A stretch of 64,000 nucleotides of DNA from Arthrobacter zhaoxinii (GTDB taxonomy: Bacteria; Actinomycetota; Actinomycetes; Actinomycetales; Micrococcaceae): NCBI RefSeq assembly GCF_024385505.1, contig NZ_JANFLT010000003.1, positions 1 through 64,000 of the forward strand. The letters are read 5' to 3'. This document shows, one piece after another, positions 55,601-63,413 of the stretch. The number at the start of each line of letters is the position of its first letter. Positions within the stretch are counted from its first letter, which is position 1. Position numbers and translations under genes: made by a program. A model generated the notes under the pieces. The model searched no databases. It saw only the letters and a program-made list of their open reading frames with translations, and was not told the DNA's origin.

Positions 55601-56182
55601 CTTGGCATCCCCGCTTCAAACAAGGTTTTGCTGTATGTCCCGACCTGGCGGGACACTGCCCGAACACGGGGAGGAAAATTCGCGGTAGTAAGCCATCTGG
55701 ACTTCCCTCAGCTGCGGTCCGCGCTGGGCCCGGATTACACCTTCCTCTTCCGCGGTCACCACAACGTGGCCTCTCAACGGGCCCGCAGTTATGAGGGAGT
55801 AATAGATGTCACTGCTTACCCGGAGGTAACGGACCTCTACCTGGCAGCCGATCTCATGGTCACCGATTATTCCTCCGCGATGTTCGACTTCGCGGTAACC
55901 GGCAAGCCCCTGTATTTCCTAATCCCGGACATCGATGAATACAGGGACTCCATTCGGGGCTTCTACTTCGATCTGGCTGCGGAGGCTCCCGGGCCATTGT
56001 TCCGTAGCTCGGCCGAGCTGGCTTTCCACCTCGCAGGTTCAGGCGGCGCCGGGCGAACCTACACGGAGTTTGCGCGCAAATATTCTCCTCATGATGACGG
56101 TAGGGCAGCTTCACGGTTTGTTGACCGTATTTTCGGGACTGTGCCGAAAGATGGCCAAGGAGAACCGCGGATTAGCGGATAA
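52673..56182 (+). CDS. Degenerate GT2 + TagF-like fusion protein
   Basis: The 1,169-residue protein has an N-terminal domain (about 30-230) that follows the GT2 fold pattern (LLSVVLLSGNQTDA) but lacks the catalytic acids: the VDDGS position reads LALASES and the D-x-D position reads FMEPGAR. A beta-rich middle follows (about 400-790). The C-terminal TagF-like domain (about 806-1165) is intact, with NNNTFPVFFRK, QTWHGTPLKRIG, LYVPTWRDT, RGHHNV and TDYSSAMFDFAV. GTG 52673 overlaps the previous stop. It resembles the protein at 46805 in layout and probably arose from it, with the GT2 part reduced to a structural role. Confidence 0.86.
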   Translation: MTTPARAVLAGIRRRARALVSSGRGAKTGPGSGLLSVVLLSGNQTDASTATLAAVLAQPYRQIEVLALASESCGAEALESASGNDPRLKMLRSEGEGDLRTCIRAAAGDGIVFMEPGARPAPALYEDMLAALVASRSDFVSAAPQHTTGPGRSASLVQARGGKGLTLSMVPAALADTELWNKIYRSAFLERVTGDLPADAAARDIALRGYLRSESFDYLGIPAGKGPKAPVATPAQLRDDLSECRRLAPLLDAEGTVESRAYWYAEGLGTRWRSHLREVPRSGTGYWELVQETAAYLAGTSGALEQFQLHDRVLAGLAAAGDRAGVDTVLAELQDHGIGYAVHAHGGGYHALPTYWPLLTEPPDPAVLRLGPADLRLRSRFSGFRWDGGVLELSGSAYVEGLDTRDHPSALGAELVDGTTGQCYPLPLQQIADARIDEKSGDRFNTYAAAGFLVRVDTGRLLSERSSFRGRKWHVKISADFGGLQIEDRIQAREPDLVPRRLPLGPVAGVQRIVGLLDAVHGLRLIPVTYRFLVHQARLQKSELSVRFRDAVPERLIMQLPEGRELEGQHLPGDGGTFVFDLTRVSPEDAGGHDAVFHLRGGTHSGRLEYVGWAGSDDELPPGTTANSLMLRCTGFGFLTVVRPAACATVTAWELSPDGERLSVTGHWHGAAEEDARWLVLAGDHDTILPDAVQRRRNQCFRVEFALRRDIWGTGPVWPESGNYRLVYRPDDGGPQQPVAVAAALAAELPQEALRTRVRVTVPAAGQGEQFRLRVQAPLPLQERGPYNQQRMIDAYASASEPLIEAVFFESFAGKSATDSVRAVDEEISTRYPGLRRYWSITDSSVAVPAGSTPLIRFSSEWFRILATAKYLINNNTFPVFFRKRAGQIYVQTWHGTPLKRIGFDTPTARVTPSYRRTLEREPQSWDLLLAQSPYAARTLASAFRYSGTTATLGYPRNDSLLRGDAAARRTRTRNSLGIPASNKVLLYVPTWRDTARTRGGKFAVVSHLDFPQLRSALGPDYTFLFRGHHNVASQRARSYEGVIDVTAYPEVTDLYLAADLMVTDYSSAMFDFAVTGKPLYFLIPDIDEYRDSIRGFYFDLAAEAPGPLFRSSAELAFHLAGSGGAGRTYTEFARKYSPHDDGRAASRFVDRIFGTVPKDGQGEPRISG

Positions 56183-56330
56183 AAATTACGCTTGTGCTTT
56201 CACCGCCCGCATGTATTCTTCCCTCCCTGGGGGGACCGCGGAGGCCAGGCAAAGGGGCCAATCGGTAGTTTAGCTATCGATACTCGCACGGTGTTCCTTT
56301 CGATTGTTTCCCGAGGAACAGGACAACCAA

Positions 56331-57047
56331 ATGACTGTGCAAACCGTAATTCTTGCAGCAGGATTGGGAACCAGGCTGGCGCGCCCGCACCCTAAGTCAC
56401 TGACGCGTCTGGATGACGGTCGGACGATCATGAGGCAGCAGGTGGATAACCTGCAGGCAGCATTCGGCGGGAGCCTTCGCCTCACGATCGTCGTCGGCTA
56501 CAAACTCCGCGAGATTATGGAGCATGTCCCGGATGCTTCATTTGTGTATAACGAAGCCTACGGCGAGACAAATACCTCCAAGAGTCTTCTCAAGGCCCTG
56601 CGTAATTCCAGCAGCGACGGCGTCCTGTGGATGAACGGTGATGTGGTATTCGAGCCGGGAATGCTCGAATACCTTCGCGATTACATTGTCGCAGACCGCT
56701 CTTTCGTGGCAGTCGATACATCTACCGTGTCCGAGGAAGAGATCAAATATACGGTCGATCGGAAGGGATTCATCGACCAGCTGTCCAAGACGGTGAAGAA
56801 CGCGCTGGGTGAAGCGATCGGAATCAATTATGTCTCTTCTGCAGACAAGCAGGGCCTGATCGACCGCTTGGTCTCTGTGCCGGACCATGAGTACTTCGAA
56901 CGAGGGATTGAACTGGCCATCGCGGACGACGGAGCCGAATACCTCCCGGTGGATATCAGCAGCTTCTACGCCGTTGAAGTGGATTTCGCTGAGGACCTGA
57001 CCAGGGCGAATGAACGTATAGCGGTAGCCAAATCCATCCCGGCATGA
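56331..57047 (+). CDS. Nucleotidyltransferase (MobA/LicC-like NTP transferase)
   Basis: The 238-residue protein has the nucleotidyltransferase signature ILAAGLGTRL (residues 7-16), PKSLTRLDDG and the metal-binding aspartate in WMNGDVVF. This short form resembles LicC-type phosphocholine cytidylyltransferases and MobA-like enzymes more than hexose-1-phosphate transferases. It may make a CDP- or other NDP-activated donor for the TagF-like enzymes around it; the substrate is inferred. It is not the TagD-type glycerol-phosphate cytidylyltransferase, which has an HxGH motif. ATG 56331 has AGGA seven bases upstream; the stop overlaps the next start (ATGA). A 148-bp gap upstream probably holds a promoter. 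Confidence 0.8.
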   Translation: MTVQTVILAAGLGTRLARPHPKSLTRLDDGRTIMRQQVDNLQAAFGGSLRLTIVVGYKLREIMEHVPDASFVYNEAYGETNTSKSLLKALRNSSSDGVLWMNGDVVFEPGMLEYLRDYIVADRSFVAVDTSTVSEEEIKYTVDRKGFIDQLSKTVKNALGEAIGINYVSSADKQGLIDRLVSVPDHEYFERGIELAIADDGAEYLPVDISSFYAVEVDFAEDLTRANERIAVAKSIPA

Positions 57048-60000
57048 GCATTCGATCAAAGCTTGGGCAACGGCAGCCGAATACTGCGGGTGGGGGAAAC
57101 ATGATCGGATGGCAGGCGCTCTACGCGCATGCGAGGAATCTGGAGAAGAAAGACGAGTGGGACGCCGCTGCGGCTGCGTATGCCCGTATTCTCCGCGGCG
57201 GGGAGAACCACGATGCAAGAGTGGTGTTCAGGTTGGGGCATGCTTACTTCCGCCTCAACCGACTGGACGAGGCGCGCCCCCTCCTGGAACGGGCGGTGCA
57301 CCTGGAGCCCGGAAATGCTGCCTGGCACTACCGCCTGGGCTTCGTTATGGAGCGGCAAAAGCAGTACAACGGCGCCCTGGCACACTACCGGGCGGCGCTG
57401 GACCTGCAGCCCGGGCAGGCCGGTTGGCTTCACCGCGTTGAAGCCTGTGAAGCGGCACTTAGCAGGATGGAGTTGGACGCCGTGGTCAAGGGCAAGGGGC
57501 CGACGTGGCAAATCACCGAGGTGCTCGAGGACGGCCTGGCGTTCCACTCCACTGATTACCGCTGGGCGGAGCGCCTAGGTGATGCCTATTTCAAAATGGG
57601 CCGGTACGAACAAGCCGGCGGAACCTACGCACGGAGCACAGCCCTGCAGGCACAAGACGCGAACCTTCATTTCAAGGAGGGATGGGCCTGGCAGCTCGCC
57701 GGGAAGGCAGCCAAAGCGGACCAGGCACTTCACGGCGCAGTCGCCTGTGACAAACGCCTCGGAGCAAAGGACTTCGGAGTCGGTGTTTTTTTCGAAGCCA
57801 AAGGACAGTGGAGGCTCGCAGCTAATGCGTACGCCAAAACGCTGAGCATCAGGCCTGATTCAGGGGAGTTGCATTATCGGCTCGGGGTTGCGAGGCAAAA
57901 GATCTACGACTGGGCCGGGGCAGCTGAAGCGTTCCGAGCCGGGATCCAAGTCAGCCCGCGGTCAGCAAAGCTGTACTGGAGGCTTGGTCTGTCCCTCGAA
58001 CGGCTGGGAGACCTGCAGGGGGCGGAAGCAGCCTATGGCCGCGTACTCGCCGACCCGGCACCGGCAAGCAAATACTGGAAATACCGGCTCGGGCACGTGC
58101 TCAGGCTCCAGGGGCAATATGAGGAAGCCTGTATTGCCTATTTCCTGTCCGTTGAGGACGGCAGCATGCCTCGCCCTGCGGAAGAGAACGCACATCGATA
58201 CCTGACCAAGGCCTTGGAACGGGACCTGGCCGCGTTGAAGGCAGCACAATCCGGGCAGCTTCTCTTCGAGTTCGGCCAGCGAGCCGAACAGTACGGTTGC
58301 CACTCTGTCGCGGCTGATGCATATCTAGCCTCCGTTGAACGGACCAGTACCTATTCTTCCGAGCGGTACTTCAGGTTGGGCTGCGCCTTGATGCGGGCAG
58401 GGAACTACCAGGATGCGTGCGCCGCCTTCGCCGAGATCCGGCAGTTCAAGCGCGCTCACGGTGTTGACACGGCGCAGTACATGAAACAAAGGCAGCACCA
58501 GCTGGGGATGGCCTACACGGAGTACATGGAGACGCTGGAGATACGCAACCGGACGATTATGTATGAAAGCTCCCACGGAGCCGCTGCCTCCGGTAACCCC
58601 CTTCAGCTTTACCGTGCGGTCGTCCGCGACGCCCGCTTCGCTGGTTTCACACACGTCTGGGTAATGAACGACGACGAGGCCTTCCCCGCCGAGTTCAGAG
58701 GCAATCCGGACCTGATAGTCGTCCAGCGGGACAGTGACCTATACCTGCGCTACTTGGCGACCGCCGGTTATCTAATAAATGACAATACCTTTCCTCCGTA
58801 TTTCATTCGCCGCCCAGAGCAGAAGTATCTGAATACCTGGCACGGCACACCGCTCAAAACGCTGGGACGCGACATTAAGGGTGGTGTGCTACAACACAAG
58901 AACGCCGCGAGAAACTTCCTTCATGCAACACACATGATTGCTCCCAATGACTTCACCGCCGACTGTTTATTGGATCGATACGATATCGCCGGCCTTTACA
59001 GCGGAAGATTGGCTGTCACCGGATATCCCAGGATTGATGCCACCCTCGGCGCCGGCAGCACACAGCGGGACGAACTAAGGCAGCGTCTGGGAATACCGGC
59101 CGATAAGAAAGTCGTTCTCTATGCGCCCACCTGGCGCGGAGACCTGGCAGACCGGAAGCTGGATAATAAGCGTCTGCTCAATGACATAGAGGCTCTTCGG
59201 TCGGAAAAGTGGCATTTGCTCTACCGCGGCCACGTCATGACAAGCGATCAGGCCAGCGGCAAGCTCCTGGCAGCCCATACGGTTCCGGCTGCGATCGACA
59301 CCAATGATTTGCTGGCTGTCGTGGATGTGCTGATCACGGACTATTCGAGCATCTTTTTCGATTTTATTCCTACCGGCCGGCCCATCATCTACTACGCCTA
59401 TGACCGTGAGGAGTACGACGCGGAACGAGGCCTGTACTTTGACATGGATGCCCTGCCGGGCCACGTCTGTTACAACGCCGAATCGGTGATTGAACACGTG
59501 ACGCACGGATTGACCATTGGATCCTCTGCCAACGATGACGAAGTATGGGCCGCTGCGAAACAGAAGTTCTGTCCTCGCGAAGACGGCCAGGCTACCTCGA
59601 GAGTTCTGGAGTATTTCTTCTTTGAGGCCACCGGCTTCGATGTGCCGAACAAGCAGGACGCCAAGCGAAACGTGCTGCTGTTCCAAGGTTCCTTCCTCCC
59701 GAACGGCATCACATCCTCATACCTGAATCTGGCCTCGCACATAGACCGGGAAGAAAACAACGTATATGTGGTTGTTGATCCAGAGGCGTTGGCCTCGCAG
59801 CCAGCCCGTCTCGAAAAATTTGCGCAGAACCCGGAGCATGTCCGGGTGCTGGCACGGGTGGGAACCCACGTCCTGACGCCCGAGGAGCGCTGGGTGGTCG
59901 ACAAGCTGAACACACAGCATGCCGTCGATAGCCAGGAGATGTGGGACATCATCGACCGGGCTTTTGCTCGGGAATTTCTCCGCGTGTTCGGATCGGCGTC

Positions 60001-60847
60001 ATTCGATTCGGTGATCTGCTTCGAAGGATATGCACGTTTTTGGGTCGCACTTCTCGGGAGCGCACCGTTGGAATCCGCCAAAAAGTCGGTATACCTCCAC
60101 AACGATATGTACCGAGAGTGGAAAAATCGTTTTGAATATCTTGAGGCGAATTTTCGTCTGTACGGCAAGTTCGACTCGCTGATCTCGGTGACAAAGAGCG
60201 TGGCAGAAGAAAACACACGCCAACTGGCTGGGCATTTCAACCTCGATCCGGCCGCCTTCACGTTCTGCAACAACCTGGTGAACCCATATGAAACCTTACG
60301 CATGGCTGAGGAACCTCTGGACCGGGATATTGCAAACTGGGTTCGGGAAGGCGATGCGCTGTTTGTAACCCTGGGGCGGCTGTCACCTGAAAAGGGGCAT
60401 GCAAAGCTGATCCGCGCTTTCGCCGCAGTGGCCGCCGAACATCCGGAGGCCAAACTTGCAATCCTCGGCGACGGGCCGTTGCAGGACAGGCTGCAGCAGT
60501 TGATTGACAGCCTGGGTATCAGCCGGCAGGTTCTGCTCGCGGGCCGGCGTGCTAACCCCTTCGCGGTCCTCAAGAACGCCGATTGTTTTGTCTTCTCGTC
60601 AGACTACGAAGGCCAGGGGCTGGTTGTCCTGGAGGCACTGATCCTGGACCGTCCGGTGATTTCTACAGACGTGGTGGGTCCGCGCAGTGTGCTTGAGGGT
60701 GGCTATGGCCTCTTGGTGAAGAACAGCATTGAAGGTTTGGCGGATGGATTCAGGCGGTTCTTCAGGGGAGAGGTGCCGCATCACCCCTTCGACTATGAGG
60801 TGTACCAGAAAGAGGCCCTGGAGAAGTTCGCTACGGAAGCCCTCTAA
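57044..60847 (+). CDS. TPR + TagF-like + GT4 fusion protein
   Basis: The 1,267-residue protein begins with about ten TPR-like helical repeats (about 20-490; for example ARVVFRLGHAYFRLNRLDEA and AAWHYRLGFVMERQKQYNGA), followed by a TagF-type domain (about 525-860) with INDNTFPPYFIRR, NTWHGTPLKTLG, LYAPTWRGD, RGHVMT and TDYSSIFFDF. A GT4 domain follows (about 875-1265) with LFQGSFLPNG, CNNLVNPYE, GRLSPEKGHAKLI and SSDYEGQGLVVLEAL (E-x7-E). The TPRs may control polymer length or bind partners. It is coupled by ATGA overlap to the nucleotidyltransferase gene, which suggests that gene supplies its donor. Confidence 0.9.
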   Translation: MSIRSKLGQRQPNTAGGGNMIGWQALYAHARNLEKKDEWDAAAAAYARILRGGENHDARVVFRLGHAYFRLNRLDEARPLLERAVHLEPGNAAWHYRLGFVMERQKQYNGALAHYRAALDLQPGQAGWLHRVEACEAALSRMELDAVVKGKGPTWQITEVLEDGLAFHSTDYRWAERLGDAYFKMGRYEQAGGTYARSTALQAQDANLHFKEGWAWQLAGKAAKADQALHGAVACDKRLGAKDFGVGVFFEAKGQWRLAANAYAKTLSIRPDSGELHYRLGVARQKIYDWAGAAEAFRAGIQVSPRSAKLYWRLGLSLERLGDLQGAEAAYGRVLADPAPASKYWKYRLGHVLRLQGQYEEACIAYFLSVEDGSMPRPAEENAHRYLTKALERDLAALKAAQSGQLLFEFGQRAEQYGCHSVAADAYLASVERTSTYSSERYFRLGCALMRAGNYQDACAAFAEIRQFKRAHGVDTAQYMKQRQHQLGMAYTEYMETLEIRNRTIMYESSHGAAASGNPLQLYRAVVRDARFAGFTHVWVMNDDEAFPAEFRGNPDLIVVQRDSDLYLRYLATAGYLINDNTFPPYFIRRPEQKYLNTWHGTPLKTLGRDIKGGVLQHKNAARNFLHATHMIAPNDFTADCLLDRYDIAGLYSGRLAVTGYPRIDATLGAGSTQRDELRQRLGIPADKKVVLYAPTWRGDLADRKLDNKRLLNDIEALRSEKWHLLYRGHVMTSDQASGKLLAAHTVPAAIDTNDLLAVVDVLITDYSSIFFDFIPTGRPIIYYAYDREEYDAERGLYFDMDALPGHVCYNAESVIEHVTHGLTIGSSANDDEVWAAAKQKFCPREDGQATSRVLEYFFFEATGFDVPNKQDAKRNVLLFQGSFLPNGITSSYLNLASHIDREENNVYVVVDPEALASQPARLEKFAQNPEHVRVLARVGTHVLTPEERWVVDKLNTQHAVDSQEMWDIIDRAFAREFLRVFGSASFDSVICFEGYARFWVALLGSAPLESAKKSVYLHNDMYREWKNRFEYLEANFRLYGKFDSLISVTKSVAEENTRQLAGHFNLDPAAFTFCNNLVNPYETLRMAEEPLDRDIANWVREGDALFVTLGRLSPEKGHAKLIRAFAAVAAEHPEAKLAILGDGPLQDRLQQLIDSLGISRQVLLAGRRANPFAVLKNADCFVFSSDYEGQGLVVLEALILDRPVISTDVVGPRSVLEGGYGLLVKNSIEGLADGFRRFFRGEVPHHPFDYEVYQKEALEKFATEAL

Positions 60848-60873
60848 GGATGCGCTGCCGTAGCGGTGCTCGT

Positions 60874-61758
60874 TCAGGCCCGGGAAGCCTGCTCTTCGTC
60901 CATCGGCGCCATGTGTTTTGCTGCTGTTCCCGGCTTCATGAGCGGGCTTATCCGGATATTGGCATCGCCGTGCTGTTCCGCCCAGAGCCTCGCCTCGGAC
61001 TCGGAAGGGAACTGCACTACAAATACCTCGTCGCCGGATTCCACCACCGCAGCGAACGGGCCACCGTGGACGCCGTCTGCGGTTGTACTCCAATACGGAG
61101 ATTTTGTGACAGTGCTGGCATCGGGCTTGTAGAACGGCCTCGCACGGGAAAGATGCGGCCGCTCCCAGGCCACATCCCGCCGGGTGACACGAGCGGGTAT
61201 CCCGGCGGCGACGCAGTTGTTAGGAATCCTGCCTGTGACCAGGGAGCCGAAGCCGACAACACTTCCGTCACCCACCTGTGCACCGCTCAGCAGGACAGCA
61301 CGTTTGGCCACCCAGACATGGTTGCCGATGGCGATGTCCTTGGACCAATTGACACGCTGTTCGGTGGCAACATCAAAAATCGCATGCCCGTCATCGGCCC
61401 GGATCTCGTTATCGCTTGCCAGCATGACATCGTTTCCGATCAGAACGGAGGTACCTTCGACAGCGGAAATGACGCAGGTATTCGTGGTGGTCAGATCCTG
61501 ACCCAGACTGACCAGGGAATCCTGTCCGATGCGGATAAAGGCCGAGAACACTCCGAATCGGTTCCCTGCCATTTGAAGGGTGCCGTTATCGCAGTCGAAG
61601 GCAACATTGAGTTTTCCCAGCCTGACTTCGGACGCGATTTCGAAGCGGTTGCCGGACCCGGTGAATTCGATCCGGACATTGGGGACTTCGCGCCCCCCAT
61701 AAATAATCTGGTTGCCATTCTCGTCACTGTACGGCGCGAGCGTATTCAGGATTACCAT
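60874..61758 (-). CDS. Hexapeptide-repeat (LbH) acyltransferase
   Basis: The 294-residue protein has a left-handed beta-helix (about 20-195) built from hexapeptide repeats, with the typical end IAIGNHVWVAKRAVLLSGAQVGDGSVVGFGSLVTG and then NNCVAAGIPARVTRRD, as in O-acetyltransferases of the NodL/CapG type. A C-terminal extension of about 100 residues is unusual and unrecognised. It probably O- or N-acetylates the wall polymer. It is convergent with the TPR-TagF gene (26-bp gap) and divergent from the TagE-like gene. The opposite strand is also open here but without matching motifs. Confidence 0.87.
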   Translation of the reverse strand: MVILNTLAPYSDENGNQIIYGGREVPNVRIEFTGSGNRFEIASEVRLGKLNVAFDCDNGTLQMAGNRFGVFSAFIRIGQDSLVSLGQDLTTTNTCVISAVEGTSVLIGNDVMLASDNEIRADDGHAIFDVATEQRVNWSKDIAIGNHVWVAKRAVLLSGAQVGDGSVVGFGSLVTGRIPNNCVAAGIPARVTRRDVAWERPHLSRARPFYKPDASTVTKSPYWSTTADGVHGGPFAAVVESGDEVFVVQFPSESEARLWAEQHGDANIRISPLMKPGTAAKHMAPMDEEQASRA

Positions 61759-61897
61759 GGCCCGATCATAGTCCGCCCGCAGGCTTAGTCAACAGCAGGT
61801 ACAAAGGAATATGCAGAAGCCTTGTGTATGCCAAAGCCTGAATGCGGCCGCCTCAGCCACTTCGGTCTCAGCACTTTAGGGAAAGGGATCCGGTTCA

Positions 61898-63403
61898 ATG
61901 ATAAATCGGGTATATGTCGTTATGTTCGGAGTGCTTCCGGGGAGGCCGACGGGCCTTGCCATGTCAGTCCTTCGCCGGGCAGAAGCATTTGCGGAAGCCG
62001 GTATTCAAACGCAGATTCTTGTCGACCATTTTTCAGCTGATTTCGATGCGGAAGTGCAGGAGCTGGGGCGCCGGGGAAGGATCGGAAAAGACATCTCTGT
62101 CCGGTACATGTATCACGACCTTGCCGGCCACGATAATTACCCTGCCGATGTCCACTACGAGAGCCCGCTGGGGACGCAGGGGTGGACCTACGTTTCCCCG
62201 GAGGAGAAGCCGGACATGCTGGTGGGAAGATTCGGTGGCGAGTACCGGCATCGGGTGTTGCTTCGGGATGACCGCGTGCTCTTCGTCGACCACCTAAACG
62301 CCGGAGTCTGGGACCGAAGGGTCTGGCACGACAGGGCGGGCGCTGCCTGCAAAGTGGAGCACATTGGTACAGCGGGAAAGCCGAGGGTGGTGCAGTATCT
62401 GGATCGTAACGGAACGTGCTATTTGGAGGAATCCCGCGAAGAAGCAACGCAGCGGGTCCTCGGATGTGAACTGTATCCGCGGTCGGCACGCAGTTTTATG
62501 TACCGGGACATGGTCCAGGTGTTCCGGTTCTGGATGCAGTCGCATGTGTTGTCCGGAGAGTCAGAGCCCGTCATAATTTCGGAGTACGGCGTGAGGCGTA
62601 AAGCTCTCGATGCCTTGGTGGACGAAAACAACGCCCGCGTTATCTATACGCTGCATAACAACCATTTTTCATTTCCGCACCGTTACGGGAGCCGGGTGCG
62701 GCCTGAAATGGCCGACCTGATGAACCATCTCAGCGACGGCCGGGATCTGGTTGTTCTCACTGCGGAACAACGCCAGGATATTTGGAAGCAGTTTGGCATG
62801 ATGTCGTCGGTCCATGTCATACCCCATTTCGTTCCGCCCGTATCGCGCTTTCGCGAGCGTGACCCCAACCTTGTGGTTATGGTGGGGCGTTTTCATAAGA
62901 TCAAGGGACAGCTGGCGGCCATCCGTGCCTTCCAGCGGATCGTGCATGCCGTCCCGGACGCCAAGCTGGTGTTTTACGGCCGCGGTGCCGAGGAGGGGGA
63001 GATGCGCAAGCAAATCGCGGACCTGGGCCTGGCCGGATCTGTATCGATCGCCGGCTTCACGGCAGACGCACAAGACGCCTTCCTCAGCGCGGCGGTGTCC
63101 ATAGTCGCCTCGGACTATGAGGGGTTTTGTTTGTCCTTGGCCGAGAGTATGGCTGCAGGATGCATTCCCGTTGCGTACGACATCAAGTACGGACCGAGGG
63201 AGATGATCGATAACGGTATCAACGGATTTCTGGTTGAAGCCGGAAACGAGCGGGAGCTGTCGGATGCCGTGATTTTGGGTCTGTCGAATAAGTCCATGGC
63301 GCTGCGCATGGCGGATGAAGCCAGGCGTATTCAGGAGACATTGTCCAAAGACAGGTTCATGGGCGAATGGGCTGCGGTTTTGCAGGGAGTGGCTGGTAGG
63401 TAG
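61898..63403 (+). CDS. TagE-like GT4 glycosyltransferase
   Basis: The 501-residue protein has the pattern of poly(glycerol-phosphate) alpha-glucosyltransferases. An N-terminal domain has GRPTGLAMSVLRRAEAF, then a long middle insertion containing YTLHNNHFSFPH and LTAEQRQDIWKQFG, and a GT4 C-terminal domain with VMVGRFHKIKGQLAAIRAF, FYGRGAEEGEM and ASDYEGFCLSLAESMAAG (E-x7-E). TagE enzymes glucosylate teichoic acids, so it probably decorates the polyol-phosphate polymer. ATG 61898 has AAAGGGA upstream. It is convergent with wecB copy 2. Confidence 0.88.
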   Translation: MINRVYVVMFGVLPGRPTGLAMSVLRRAEAFAEAGIQTQILVDHFSADFDAEVQELGRRGRIGKDISVRYMYHDLAGHDNYPADVHYESPLGTQGWTYVSPEEKPDMLVGRFGGEYRHRVLLRDDRVLFVDHLNAGVWDRRVWHDRAGAACKVEHIGTAGKPRVVQYLDRNGTCYLEESREEATQRVLGCELYPRSARSFMYRDMVQVFRFWMQSHVLSGESEPVIISEYGVRRKALDALVDENNARVIYTLHNNHFSFPHRYGSRVRPEMADLMNHLSDGRDLVVLTAEQRQDIWKQFGMMSSVHVIPHFVPPVSRFRERDPNLVVMVGRFHKIKGQLAAIRAFQRIVHAVPDAKLVFYGRGAEEGEMRKQIADLGLAGSVSIAGFTADAQDAFLSAAVSIVASDYEGFCLSLAESMAAGCIPVAYDIKYGPREMIDNGINGFLVEAGNERELSDAVILGLSNKSMALRMADEARRIQETLSKDRFMGEWAAVLQGVAGR

Positions 63404-63413
63404 GGCACAGGCA

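Noticed and set aside
60850-61788. 312-codon plus-strand open frame opposite the acyltransferase
   Set aside because: The minus strand encodes a regular hexapeptide beta-helix; the plus frame has no motif and starts right after the TagF stop by chance.
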